Program-made: the position numbers and the translations under genes | The notes under the pieces: generated by a model | Told to the model about the DNA's origin: nothing | Databases searched by the model: none | What the model saw: the letters and a program-made list of their open reading frames with translations, nothing else | DNA from: Adineta steineri | Taxonomy: Eukaryota > Rotifera > Eurotatoria > Adinetida > Adinetidae | Assembly: GCA_905250115.1 (NCBI GenBank) | Contig: CAJNOI010000034.1 | Span: 573,390-637,389, forward strand | Direction of reading: 5' to 3' | Length of the DNA: 64,000 bases | Shown here: positions 24,738 to 37,191 of the stretch, piece by piece | Numbering within the stretch: position 1 is the first letter of the stretch | Layout of the letters: every line of letters begins with the position of its first letter

Positions 24738-26596
24738 GACTTATTAATAATTAACCTTTATTTATTCAATAACATTTTACTACTCTACTCAAAATATTAC
24801 GCTTATAAAACATTATACAATGCGAACTGCTATTTACGCTTGCTCGATATTATGAATGTCAACAAAACATTGCGATCATGGATAATATTGGCAAATACAC
24901 TAGTATCCATATATTAGACATTAATTCATTATTTAATAATAACATTTCTACTTATGGAACTATTCTGGATGCATAGAACTATATGTATTACAATTACTCA
25001 AAGTGCAAAACACTAGAAAAGTTTCATAAGCATCATTATTTTTCTGTGATCTGTTCAAAACAAGATCATTCATTTTGAGCATTCATTAAAATTCTTCTTT
25101 TGAAAATAAATAAACTATTATACTGATTCTTTGTGTGAAAGTATATTTGAAGATGTGAGTGGTATCATGAGTATGGTGGTAAAAAAGGAAGTCATTCTCA
25201 CATCCTTCTAAGCCTAGTTCAATGAAAATTCAAGTATCTAGTGGAAAGTGGCTAATATCTTTTAGTCCACTAGATTTCGATCAATATAAATAGAAATTGT
25301 GACAAACCAGATCAATAAAATAGTTTCTCTAATTTAATTAAGATTTTTACTTTTTTTTAATTATATGTTCGGTATATGCGATAATACTTAAGATTTCTTA
25401 TTGATTTTTAAGCAACGAAATCGTGTAGATGAATAGACTTTCTTTGTTATTTCATCTAGTTTTAAAATACTCTAATCGGATAAATAAATCAACAATGATT
25501 TCAATGTATTCTAATGAATAAAATCTTTCATTCGTATAGAATCATATTTCTTTTCAGCTTCTATGTTGTATATTTCATATCCATCGTCGTACGAATATAA
25601 AACTAACATGCCGATTGTGCGATGCTGATAATAGAAAAAAAATTGAATAAAGCATTTAGGACTTTCAAATGATTCAAATTTGAGGTCCTTTCATACTTTT
25701 TTCGTTAAATTCATTTATCCTTCCTTGGGCGAGACTTATTAAATGTGTCTGTTGTTAGAAATAATGATGGACCGAATGAATGAATGAATCCAAGTTTGAC
25801 AAAATATTCTTGCTTTTAGCTTTTTTTCTCTTTCCTCAAATTTTATATTTTATCTTAAACCTTTAATTTTTTTTAACTACGTATTTTCTATATTGACGAC
25901 GTATAATAAATGACATTTGCTCTCGCTTTCTTCAATACAAGTGTTGAAAAGAATATAAGACCCACTCTTTTCTGTATTTATCGACGATTTTTATGCTGGG
26001 TTAGTCAGAAAGATTTTAACGTCAATATCACAACTTAATACACTCATACAAATTCTTTCTTTTTTCTCATTATTTCCCGATGAATTTTTCATCTTCGAAG
26101 GACTGATCAAATCATTAACAATTATGAATAACGATACAAATGATCAGGATGTAATCCATTCAATAGAGTAGCAATGTAAAAATAATACTTATTTATTCTG
26201 ATTTCTTTTAGCTTCAATCAACTGATATTGATTCATCTCAAACAACAACGTATATCCCTTCTAAATGATTCATATACTTAGAAAAATTATGTTTCATTTC
26301 AGTTCCGTACAGATTCGATAATAGATTATTTTGATCTATTGATTGACTAATAAAAATATTACACAATAAAATATATTGCAGTTCATTGAAACACTTTCAT
26401 GTTAGTAAGATAGATACAATACAAAAGATCATCATGATGCATAATAAGAAATGTGATGAATACGTCAAAAAAGTACAGAAGAGCAACATGAATACTATGC
26501 TTCGCATTACACTAACAAAGATACTTTTCATCAAAATCTTTTCGATCCTAATATTTATCTTTCAGTTATAATTAATAGTGTAAAATGAGAAAAAAA

Positions 26597-26636
26597 GTAG
26601 TAGATCCTAAGATCTACCAAAAGTTAAAAGCATTTT
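26597..26636. repeat. dispersed short repeat with internal palindrome
   Basis: About 38 nt (gtagtagatcctaagatcta and onward to aaaagcat) recur with a few differences at 45278-45314. The core gtagatc-ctaa-gatctac is a 7-bp inverted repeat. This may be the end of a mobile element, but no matching partner end was found. Confidence 0.45.
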
Positions 26637-29600
26637 ATTTTATTAAAGAAAGTAACAAGTATTTATGTAATTTCAAATCATGTGAATATTGATTGTAAGC
26701 CATATTTAATGACTATTTTGACATTTGTTTTATTTTACTTCAAGTCAATTTTATTTTTCAAAACTTTTGTATTCATATAAGATTGAGGTTATGAAAAGAA
26801 ATATAAACAATAGAGTATTAGTAACTTATATAATTAATCTGATCGACTGATGAAACTGATATGTTTACGCACACATCTAGAAACTAGGAAAAAAAGAAAA
26901 AAAAACTCGCGAAAGACTGTATAGATGCTTTGTTCTGCATCGTATTAATAACGTACATGAATGATTACATCTGTTGATTTTTTTTTAATCAGCTTGTCGA
27001 ATGATCTTGTCGAGATAATTTTGTTTTGTGAACATTAAAGATGATCCAATATCGTCTTAAAAAGGTGAATTAAAAAAATAGCTTCAACACTTTTCTATTG
27101 ACAAGTTTGTTGATGAAAGCGATAACCGATTTAGTGTACATATTTTGAATATCATCAAGTTCATCTTTGTTATTCTTGACCAAATAATAAAGATAAAACT
27201 TCATCTATCAAGCAATTCTTAACTTATCAAAAACATCGTCATATACTTCATTAATCATATCAATCTCATTAATATTCTTTCGTTTTTCTACAAATTTTTT
27301 TATCTTATGTAGATATTCATATAATGATCGATCTATCATAGATTTCATTAGCAAAATATAAACAGAATTTAATCTTCGAATATTGTCTTGTTTCAATTAA
27401 TTTTTTTAATTTATACATATATACATATGTGTTCATGTATTTTGACACATAAAGTTGTTCCTCATGGATTAAGTAAAACTTGTCACTTGATTGTCTCTCG
27501 TATCTCACTGAATATGATTGACAGTGAATACGTAATGACGATGCGACATGCAAGTTCTGACACTGATTTCCTAATCATATATATTTTTCCACGATAGCAC
27601 GAAACGCAGTGATTCTTCCAGCTAATCTCTTCCGTTTCACATACATGCATGATTTTAAATATAACTTATAGCACAGGAGGGATGATGAATTCACTAAAAT
27701 TTTAACCTCTTAGAAAAAAATCAATCAATAAACAGCAGGGTGTGATGATTTCTGTATTCACCATTGAATTATTATAGATTATTTTATCGCTCATACCGCT
27801 ATCTCTTTCATGCTCACCGGTCATCATATAATATGATGACTATGAACATTTAAATATTTGTAATCTTCTTGAAAAAATTCTTTTGTTCTTTTAAATGAAA
27901 AATATACATATATATTAAATAAGAATATTAAATTAAATATCATTTCTTTTTTGCGTTTTATTGTTGTCTTAATTTTTAGGACAATCAAATAACATAAGAG
28001 AATTGATCAACAGACGGTATCAATTACAGAGAGTGTCTCAATGCATGATCGGTGGCACTGTTTATATACATCTGTCGGCATCCAGTCAATCAGTTAGAAG
28101 ATCTTAAAATGAAACATTTTACGCTTTTCCTATTCCTTTTGAACGTTTTGTTTGATCAAATAAAAATCAGGCAACCTGATGGACGAAAGAGAGCGAGAGA
28201 AGCAAAAAAATGTGTGGGAGAAAAAAAGAATGTTTGTTTTAAAGAGAACAGCAGCTGAATGAAATAAAGTTGAACTAATAGAAAGAAGAGAGTGAACACA
28301 AAACATATATACTGCAACGCGTATCTATTCAAAGAAATAACCAAGTAAGTTTTTAAAATCAGTCAGAAAAAACGATTACGTATATTGAATTTCTTCGAAA
28401 TTTACACCTTGAATTCTATGTAATTATTCATCTAAGCATGTCGAGAGATTCATGATTCATGGATTCTCGTCATACTTGACATATAGTGTCAATCGTTTAC
28501 CTTCTCTCTCTCTTCATAGTCATTCATTCATTGTTGATGATCGATCAATGATCACCCCGTGACGAATATCTGCAGGATATCCACTTGATATTTTTTTATT
28601 TTATTTTATTTTCAAGTACACTATTAATACCTTTTGTGTAAAAATAAAATCTATTGAATTTAAAATCTTTGTCATTTTTCTATTGGCACGTGTCATTTTA
28701 TCAGAATTTTGATATAACGAATTTTTTTTTTCTTTATTGCTATATCATATCAGTTGACAGAGGGATATTGGAGACAAGCAATTATCACCTATATCAGAAG
28801 AGATTGTCATTGAAATAGAAGGTGTGAAGGTAAAGAGACTGATAAGGAAAATATTAAAGATTTCAATCGAAGTTCAGATGCCTGCAGCTAATGAGATACT
28901 ATTTTGTTCTTAATTAATATTGAAAAGGTTAAGAACACCATCTGTCTAAATAACAACAGATAGAGGTTTAGTAGAAAAGTTCATCATTTTTTTCGTATGA
29001 ATGTTATTAATGAGAATAAAATCTTGTTGTTATTCTATTCTTTCTTGTTTTTATTTTTTTTGTATATTAAGAAATAACAAATATAGTCACAAACACTTGA
29101 CTTTCATATAAAAGACATGAGTTTAGTCTTCGATTCTTATTTTGTTTTATACAAGAGTTATTTAATTGTATACCTATATCGATTATGTAAAACGCACAGT
29201 AGGCGGGCATTGCGCGCTTCATCGGCCTTAGGCCATTCATTTGCTTTTTTTTTTCAAATACACGTGTGTTTACTCATTAGGAATGAATGAATAGGGCTTC
29301 GTAGTAGAAATAAAAAAGAAATTATATGTGATAAAGCTTCTCCACCCTTTATCTCTCTTGAGAATGTGCGTCTAGGTGATCAAGTGTCTGATTTAAGACG
29401 CCTGATCAGACGTGGATTTCATTAAATGAAATGAACAGCCGTTGGGCATTAACAATGAAAATATATATATATTTCTAGTTCTATTACACTCAATAATCGA
29501 AATTGTCTGATTATTTCATAATTATTAACCGTTAATTTTTTAGCTAGATAACATAAGTGTGACATACGCCTACTCTTTAAATTTTAAGAGTCTGTAAACT

Positions 29601-29908
29601 TCAAACGAAATACCAATTCACTCAATAGGAGGTGACATCATCGTTTCGAAATAGAGTATATAATTGAAAGGTAGAAATCTTTACTTGAAAAATCATCAGA
29701 GAATCGTCTATCTCATGAGTACTGCATAATTAACGGATTGGTGTTTATTGATGGCATCAGGCTAAATAAAATGATAAAGTGTGAAAATTATCGATTCGTT
29801 CGAATCAATATATTCTAATTCATTGTTATTCTATAAGCTCGTTCGATCTGTTTCACTTAATCATTAAGTCTATTTTGATATAAGCTTCGATTAAAAACGT
29901 GTGGAAGA

Positions 29909-29929
29909 ATATATATATATATATATATA
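29909..29929. repeat. AT microsatellite
   Basis: Uninterrupted alternating AT run of about 20 nt; similar runs occur at 30452-30473 and 30509-30523. Confidence 0.85.
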
Positions 29930-30582
29930 CAGTATGTATCTAAGTAGGGTTTTGATGTTGTAATATATACATATTGATAATTTATGTAACATTTCTTTTT
30001 TGAATTATTATCCTTCATCAAATGTTATTTATCTAGGGAGAATGAAGAAACATCTTACTTTTTTTAAAAAATTGATCATATTTAGAATGTAAAAATGGCC
30101 ACCTACTGCTTTTTTTCTAGCCGCGCATCTAATTGCGTAATCATATTAGGATCAGAAACATTTTTTTTTGTCTACGTGTATATAGATTGATCTCATCAAT
30201 TTATAGTCTTATATCTATATAAGTTATTCCATGTCTGTTAAATAAAATTCCATTCTTCAAAATTCTAATAAAAAAAAGTAAGACAAGCAAATGATTATGT
30301 ATTTAACATAGATGTGTGAATTTTTCCGGTGTATCTATATTCTACTAGAAAATAACAACATTTGCTTGTTAATGCTTAACTCAAGTGGATGTTGTTCGAT
30401 ACACACACTTACGATATATGTCTCATCCCGTCTGTTATTATGGAATGAGAAATATATATATATATATATATATCGATTTTATTTTTTCCGCTTTTTAAGC
30501 AATAAAAATATATATATATATATTCATATTAGTCATTTTCTTAAATGAAAATGTCTATGTGAACTGCTCATATACATTTGAA

Positions 30583-33500
30583 ATGTTCGAGTATGTAAAA
30601 ACAATGTTTCCAGAAAGAGAATATCGTAAGTTGATGATTTAATTCATTAAAAACTTGAGTTTTGAATATAATATATTGGAATGTTATTTTCTTGTCACGC
30701 ATAATGATGAGATATCATGACTTGTAGTATCCGTTAAATATGATTACATGAACATCAAAGATCTATTCAATGCTGAGAAAAGTTCATCTGTCTTTTATTG
30801 TATTGAAGTTTCGCTTGAACAGTCTTTTCTATTGTTTTTATTAATTAAAATTGACATTGACTCGCTAACTGTAGAAGCATGAAATGTAGTCGTTTGTTCT
30901 ATGTGTCGCTTTGAAACTATTGATGAACATCTATGTTGTTCATAATCGATAAGATGGATAGGTATTTTTTTTCTTCTTCATCAAATATTCATGTTGAATT
31001 TGTCTCATGCCATGTTTTATAAAAAATGATTTTTCTACGTGCTTATTTCATGTTTTCTACTTCTATCATTGATACGAAACATGACAGCAGTATGTTTGTA
31101 TGACAATTAAAATCTCACCTCTTTTCCTTTCTCTACACCGAATGATGAACGAGCATGAGAATGAAAATTTGATTGTTCAAGCTGGATGAGTTAATCTCGT
31201 CACTTGATTTTTTTCATCTTTCATAGTTTATTGACAAAAAAACAACAGCTTAAAATAACACATCATTTTTCTAAAAAATATTTCGATATTTTAGAACAAC
31301 AATACTGGTCACGACAACGTTATAAGTTAAATATTATTGACTCTCACCAAGATCATCATCATCATCATCATCGAATAAGTGGTAAGCGAGAACATTCCTA
31401 TTTTTCTTTGAAATCAGATCATTCTAATATTTACAAATTTTCGATTTCCAGTAGAGACTAATTCCTATTTAAAACAGATATGACATTATCATTATGTTAA
31501 ATGTCAGTCAATGACAGATGATATTTTTCCAAATCGTTTGATTTCTCCTTTTTTTCGTGATCCGGACATTTGTCATTTCCTTTAAATAATGAGATGTAAC
31601 GGATAAATCGTATACTTACTTCTACTATATTGAGGTAAGTGTTCGATTGAACTGACCGTTGCAAGTATTATCACTTATTAAAAATTTTTGATTTTCGTTA
31701 TATGGGTGAATGCACGCGCTCGTGCGTCTCACTTGATTATATTGAAGAATACTCAACGTCATCTGTTCTCTCTCATCGGTTTATATCAAAAAATAAAAAA
31801 GAAGGATTTGTTTATTCAATTTTATTTGATGTAAATTTCATGATTATGAATTTATTTATTTCATCATAATATTGATCAGTTGGAGAGAGAGAAAAAAAAG
31901 CAACGAAATGTCTTCGATTTAATGACAGAAAAGTGTCATTTTCAATTTTTCTTTTCGAACTGATCATTAACTCAATTATATAATTCGTTTTCCGATTATT
32001 GTGCAATTCTAATCCTTCTAGCCCACCTCTTTTTCCTCTTCTTCTTATTTGAACATTACTGATGGTGGTGTCCGTTGACTAAATGGGTAAATATATAATC
32101 ACAATCGTCATGCTTGTATATATGTCAATCAGACTGTCTGTTCTAGTGATTAATAAGAGAGTAGGAGGTAACATATCTTTGCTACATCAACGAGAAATAT
32201 AGGGGGCTAAAATAATCGAATAAGAATAGATAACTTTGTTCATTCTGTTTTTCGAGACACTTCGGTGAGCAATATACAGCTGCCTATGGTTGATCGAAAA
32301 GAGAAAAGAAAAACATTAGATATATATATATATACATTTCTTTTGCTCTTTTCTAATCATTCATAGTCAATTATATATTGTCTCATTTCAGATTCAGATA
32401 TTAGTGCCATCCCACTAGAGGTAAATTTTTCTTGAAAAATATTATTTAAATATATATATATTTATCTTTTTTTTCAGAATAATTCTTATCCTTCAATCAT
32501 CATGAGTAATGAAGGACTCGCAATAACACCAGCATCATCAACAAATAAACGTTCATTAACTGAACATTTTGTTGATTATGTTAAAAAAAGTAAACGTCTT
32601 GTTCCATCTGGAATTTTATCACCAAACAAAAAACCTAAAGAATCGATTTCTTCATCGAAACGAGGTTCATTATGTATTGCATATGAAATAACTAAAAATT
32701 CAATTTTAACACTACACGGTAAGAATAAATATTCTTTTCTTTTCTTTTTTTGTTTATAAATTTGTTCGATTGATTAATTAGTTTTAAGAGAAAACCATAT
32801 GGCTATTTTTTTGTTTATTTTTTAGTGATACGAGCCAGACAATTGTCATTTATACATCCGGATAATCATTCATTAAATACATTTGTTAAAGTCAAATTTT
32901 TTGACTATGAACAATCTTCAACAATAATCTATAATACAAATTCACCTGTTTACGATGAAAAATTTTTAATGTAAGATTTTAAATCTATGAACAAAACAAA
33001 AAAAGACAAATCTTATCTATATGAATATTTAGACCTATGAATACAAATAATTTATCAACACTATCAAAACGCTTAACAATCTCTGTTTACAATCAATCGG
33101 TAACAGATAATAAGTAAGTCTTCAAACGAACATTATTTTAACAAGTTTTGTATTTGTGTGAAAACACTAATCGAATCTGGTGTTTTTTTTGTTCTTCTTC
33201 TTCTTTTGCCTTTTCGTATTGTTATTCTTCCTTAGAAAATGTGTAAGAAGAAGATTCCCTATCTTTTCTCCCGTTCACAAGTGATATATCTTCTCTCGTC
33301 TGACGACGAATAAATATCCAGGGAAGAAGGAGAAAGAAAAAGCCTATCTATTCTATTCGATCTATTCTCATTCGTATATATAAACATATTCGTCATTTTT
33401 TTTTAGAAGTGACTTAATCGGATGTATGTCATTTAATATGAAAACTCTTCTCAAAACAACCAGCTGTACAAAAGTAAGAAAATTGATTCGAGTGTGAACT

Positions 33501-35961
33501 AATGATTTAAATATGTAATAAAAACAAATTGATGATTATGATTATTGTTTTTCTTTAGACTTCATCAAAATATAAATGGTATTGTCTATTGCCGGAATCA
33601 ATTGGACGACATAAACGAATGACACTAAATGTCGAAGTTTCATCCTCACATAGTCGAAAAACAACAGCAACACGACGACCACATTCTTCCAAAGGAAATC
33701 ATCATACCAATGGACTTTTATTAAATGTATGTTTAATAATCTCAAAACAAAGAGAATAGATTCAAAGAAGTCATAGTTAGAGAATATATTCGAATAGAAT
33801 TAATCATCTCGAAAGCAGATCAAAGTTCAATCTAATTTAAGAATAAAAAATTCTATTACACTAAATAAATTTTGAACTTTTAATCCTTTTAGAAAGGTAC
33901 AAAGATGTGAGTAGAATATAATCCTCTCATAGATCGATATTCTAGCATATACTATGTGTTAACCACCGTTAGATTCTATTACTTTAAGAAAAGAAAAATA
34001 TAGCTTTTACAGAATACATTATAAATGAATTTAATTTTAGGTGGATGTATTTGATCATGATGATATTCATTTTGCTTCCGGATATCCTTGTACAGTTAGT
34101 GAAGTTAAATCTGGTATTGGTTCAAGTTGTACTCGACCAATGCCTGGTGATATTCTTCTTCAAGTGAATGATACAAATGTATCACGAACACAAGCTAAAG
34201 CTGTTCATAAATTAATAAAGTAAGTTATTTCTTGTTTTTAAAAGAAAAATTCATTGTGTTTTTTTTTAATAGAAATTTACCATTACCCATAACTCTTCAA
34301 TTATATCGTCGTTCTATACCATCGATATCATCAGTAAAAATTGATAAAATTGTTTTAAATTCAGTTGATCAACATCAACCATTAAATAATAATATATTCT
34401 CAAAAAAATCCGATCATAATTATTCATTTAGTGAAACATATGCTGATCAAGCATTTTGTTCATCCGATAAACCATATAATAATTATGATGAAATAACTAA
34501 TTGTCTTTTACCTGAAACAATTATTCTTAATAATCATAAACAAGATCAATCTTTACTTATGTCACCAATTCATCGAAAAATATCTGAAACACAAAGTGAT
34601 GAAAGTGAATCAGGTGTTGGTTCGGAAAGTAATGCTTATTCTGATGGTGAACATCGTCTGGTATGTTAAAATTCTTTTCATTTTAAAAAAACAAAAATTA
34701 TTATCTTTGTTTTTCGTATTTAAAGGAAATTATCTCTGAAACATATGAACGTGAAGCATTACATTTAATTGAAATTGAAAAAGAATTTATTTGTCAACTT
34801 GAACTTGGTGTACAATTATATTCACGTCCATTAAAACATTATTTAATATCATCAAATGAACATGCAAAATTATTTCAAAATATTGAAAAAATCTTAGCTA
34901 TATCACGTTATCAATTAAATCGTTTACAATCATTATCTGAACGAATAATTATTAGTCATATTGGTCGAATATTTCATGAAAAAGTTCAATTGATATGTGA
35001 AGCATTTACACGTTATATATCTGGTTATTCAGATGCTTGTTTACAATTAAAACAATTAAATAAATGTGCAAGTTTTCAACGATTTATCAATCAAGGAAAT
35101 AATTCAAATCTTTCAATTGAACAGTTTTTACAAATACCATTAAATCATATGGATAATCTTGCAAATCAATTAGATACATTATGTTGTACATGTGAAAATG
35201 CCAATGATGCAAATTATCTTTTACATGTTTTGAAAGAATTACGTCAGTGTTCATTATATCATGAATCATCAACATCAATAAGTCAACATCATTGTACAAC
35301 AACAATGACATTGAACAGTGCTAGTAGAATAACATCATCATTAAATAATTATTCTGAAGATCAAGAAATTCTTGATTTACAAAATCATCTTCAATTTGCA
35401 AAAAATATTCAAGTAAGAAAAAAAGAAAAAACATTCTCTTTAATTTAATTCTATTTTATTTTATTTAGAATGTAACATTAATTGGTAGAAATCGACATGT
35501 TATCTTTTCGGATGTACTTCTATTACAAGATGAAAATAGAAGTTATATTGAGGTGAAAAATTATTAATTTTTCTTTTTTCTTAAAATTAAAATATTATTA
35601 TATTTTAGACATGGGCGATTCTTTTAAATGACATGCTTTTATTTACACAACGAAATGCGATTGATAAACGTTTGACACTTGTTCGTGATGCAATTTTATT
35701 AAATGATATTGTTGATTTTCGATCTAGTAATGAACGTATGTAATCAAAATATTATTTTAGACAACAAATAAATTTATTTATTATAATATAGGTGAAGATG
35801 CATTGATATTCCTATCGAATAAACCGAATATTCCATATAAAATCCGTTATCCAAGTAAATGTTTACAATGTACATGGCAAACAATACTTGAACAACGTCT
35901 TAAAACTTGGCAACGATCAATACATGATGAATCTTCATCGGCCGATTCCGATCTTGAATGA
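30583..35961 (+). CDS. C2-PDZ-DH-PH Rho guanine nucleotide exchange factor
   Basis: Fourteen exons: 30583-30625, 31295-31381, 32392-32420, 32478-32718, 32826-32970, 33033-33113, 33407-33473, 33559-33726, 34041-34219, 34273-34660, 34726-35412, 35469-35552, 35609-35735, 35792-35961. They total 2,496 nt (831 aa) in one frame. A C2-like domain (VIRARQLSFIHPDNHSLNTF ... NSPVYDEKFL) is followed by a PDZ domain (CTVSEVKSGIGSSCTRPMPG then DILLQVNDTNVS). A Ser-rich linker leads to a DH domain (YEREALHLIEIEKEFICQLE) and a PH domain (NVTLIGRNRHVIFSDVLLLQ and ILLNDMLLFTQR). The protein should activate a Rho-family GTPase at membranes or junctions. The first two exons are tentative because they lie behind introns of 669 nt and 1,010 nt; the model from 32392 on is firm. 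Confidence 0.82.
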
Positions 35962-37191
35962 AAAATTATTATTCTTATCATTATTCTGTTTCTTTCTTTT
36001 TCTCTTTTTTTTTTGAATCTAATTATTGAAAAAAAAAACAAAGCCATGCTTTTTTTTTGAAAAGAATTATTATTATTATTTTTTGTCGATGTGTGTTTCG
36101 TTCTCTATTGAAATTTTTCTTTTTTTTCTCTGTTTATCTAAATCTGAACGATGTTTTATTTGTATTATTCCATTGTTAATGTCAATCTTTTTGTTTTGTC
36201 TTCCTGTCTTTTTTTTTCCTTTACTCTGCTAATTATTGTATTTAAGATGAAAATGTGAGAAAGAGCAGAAGATGAATATGGAGACTTAAATAAGTTAATT
36301 TATTTTTTTTTGTGATGAAAAATTGTTCGATGGTAGAAAAATAAATAAAATGAAAATTTGTTTTTTTATGAAAAATATTATTTTATTAATCAGTTGCAAA
36401 ATTAGTGATTTTTTTCACCGCTATCAATGATCTAATACATAATGATGATGATGATAGCATCATTTCAGAGAATGAACATATCTTACATAAGAGTATATAA
36501 TTTCGATTTCATTCATTATTAAAAGTGTGATATATTTGTTCACAGAATAATATATCTGTTTGAATGCAAAGTTTTCAGATAATAAAAAAATAATATTTGC
36601 ACATAAGTAGAATGAATAAGAAACTAATAGAAACTACAAGTAAATATGATTTAAGAAAAGTTGGCAATCGGTTTTTAAGCATGTTATGTATCTGTCATTA
36701 GTAGGGTGCGGCGGTTCCAAAAAAAATGGAACCGCGATTCTTGGTCCGGTTTCAGGTAATTTTTGAAACTGTCGTACTCTAGTTATAAGATGTCTACAGA
36801 AAATACGGTTATATCGTTACTAAATGTTTCTTTCAAAATAAACATATATGGAAATTATTGTTTTTAATGGAGATTGATTTTGTTTCTAAAATAATTTTAA
36901 ATATTAAAAATAGAAAGAAAAATAATTGCAAATATATATATGTATATATGTATTAAAGATCAGACGTGTTGTGTATATATCGTAAAAAACACGCACGTCG
37001 TCGTTACATAAACGAAACGAAAGACGAAGGAACAAATGAAACATGAAATAAATCTATGATGAGAAATAAGTATGGTAAACAGGGGTAATAACAAGAAAAA
37101 AAAAGAATGTCGTGATATGTAGTATTTGTTTTGATGAGTATAGATGAGAAAAGAAAAAGGTTGATATAAAGAACAATAAATAGATCAACGT
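35962..37191. other. convergent intergenic region
   Basis: Lies between the 3' ends of the RhoGEF (plus) and the ZCCHC-like gene (minus). T-rich then A-rich, with no coding exon. Contains the hairpin pair at 36711-36769. Confidence 0.5.
36711..36769. repeat. two adjacent hairpins in a GC-richer island
   Basis: gcggttcca and tggaaccgc form a perfect 9-bp stem around a 7-A loop (36711-36735). Just downstream gtttca and tgaaac (36749-36754 and 36764-36769) form a second, weaker stem. The island stands out in an otherwise AT-rich spacer and may be a small mobile-element end or a transcript terminus. Confidence 0.6.

Larger units (their letters stand above)
24738..30582. other. long interval without a confident gene
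   Basis: The first 780 nt match the flank of copy A. After that no clear exon is seen for 5 kb. A minus-strand open stretch at 27396-27208 (preceded by another at 27553-27317) has coding-like composition (DNIRRLNSVYILLMKSMIDR) but no known domain. Several AT microsatellites occur near 29909-29929 and 30452-30473. A short GC-rich island lies at 29196-29236 (gcgggcattgcgcgcttc). This may include promoter and 5' UTR introns of the next gene. Confidence 0.4.
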
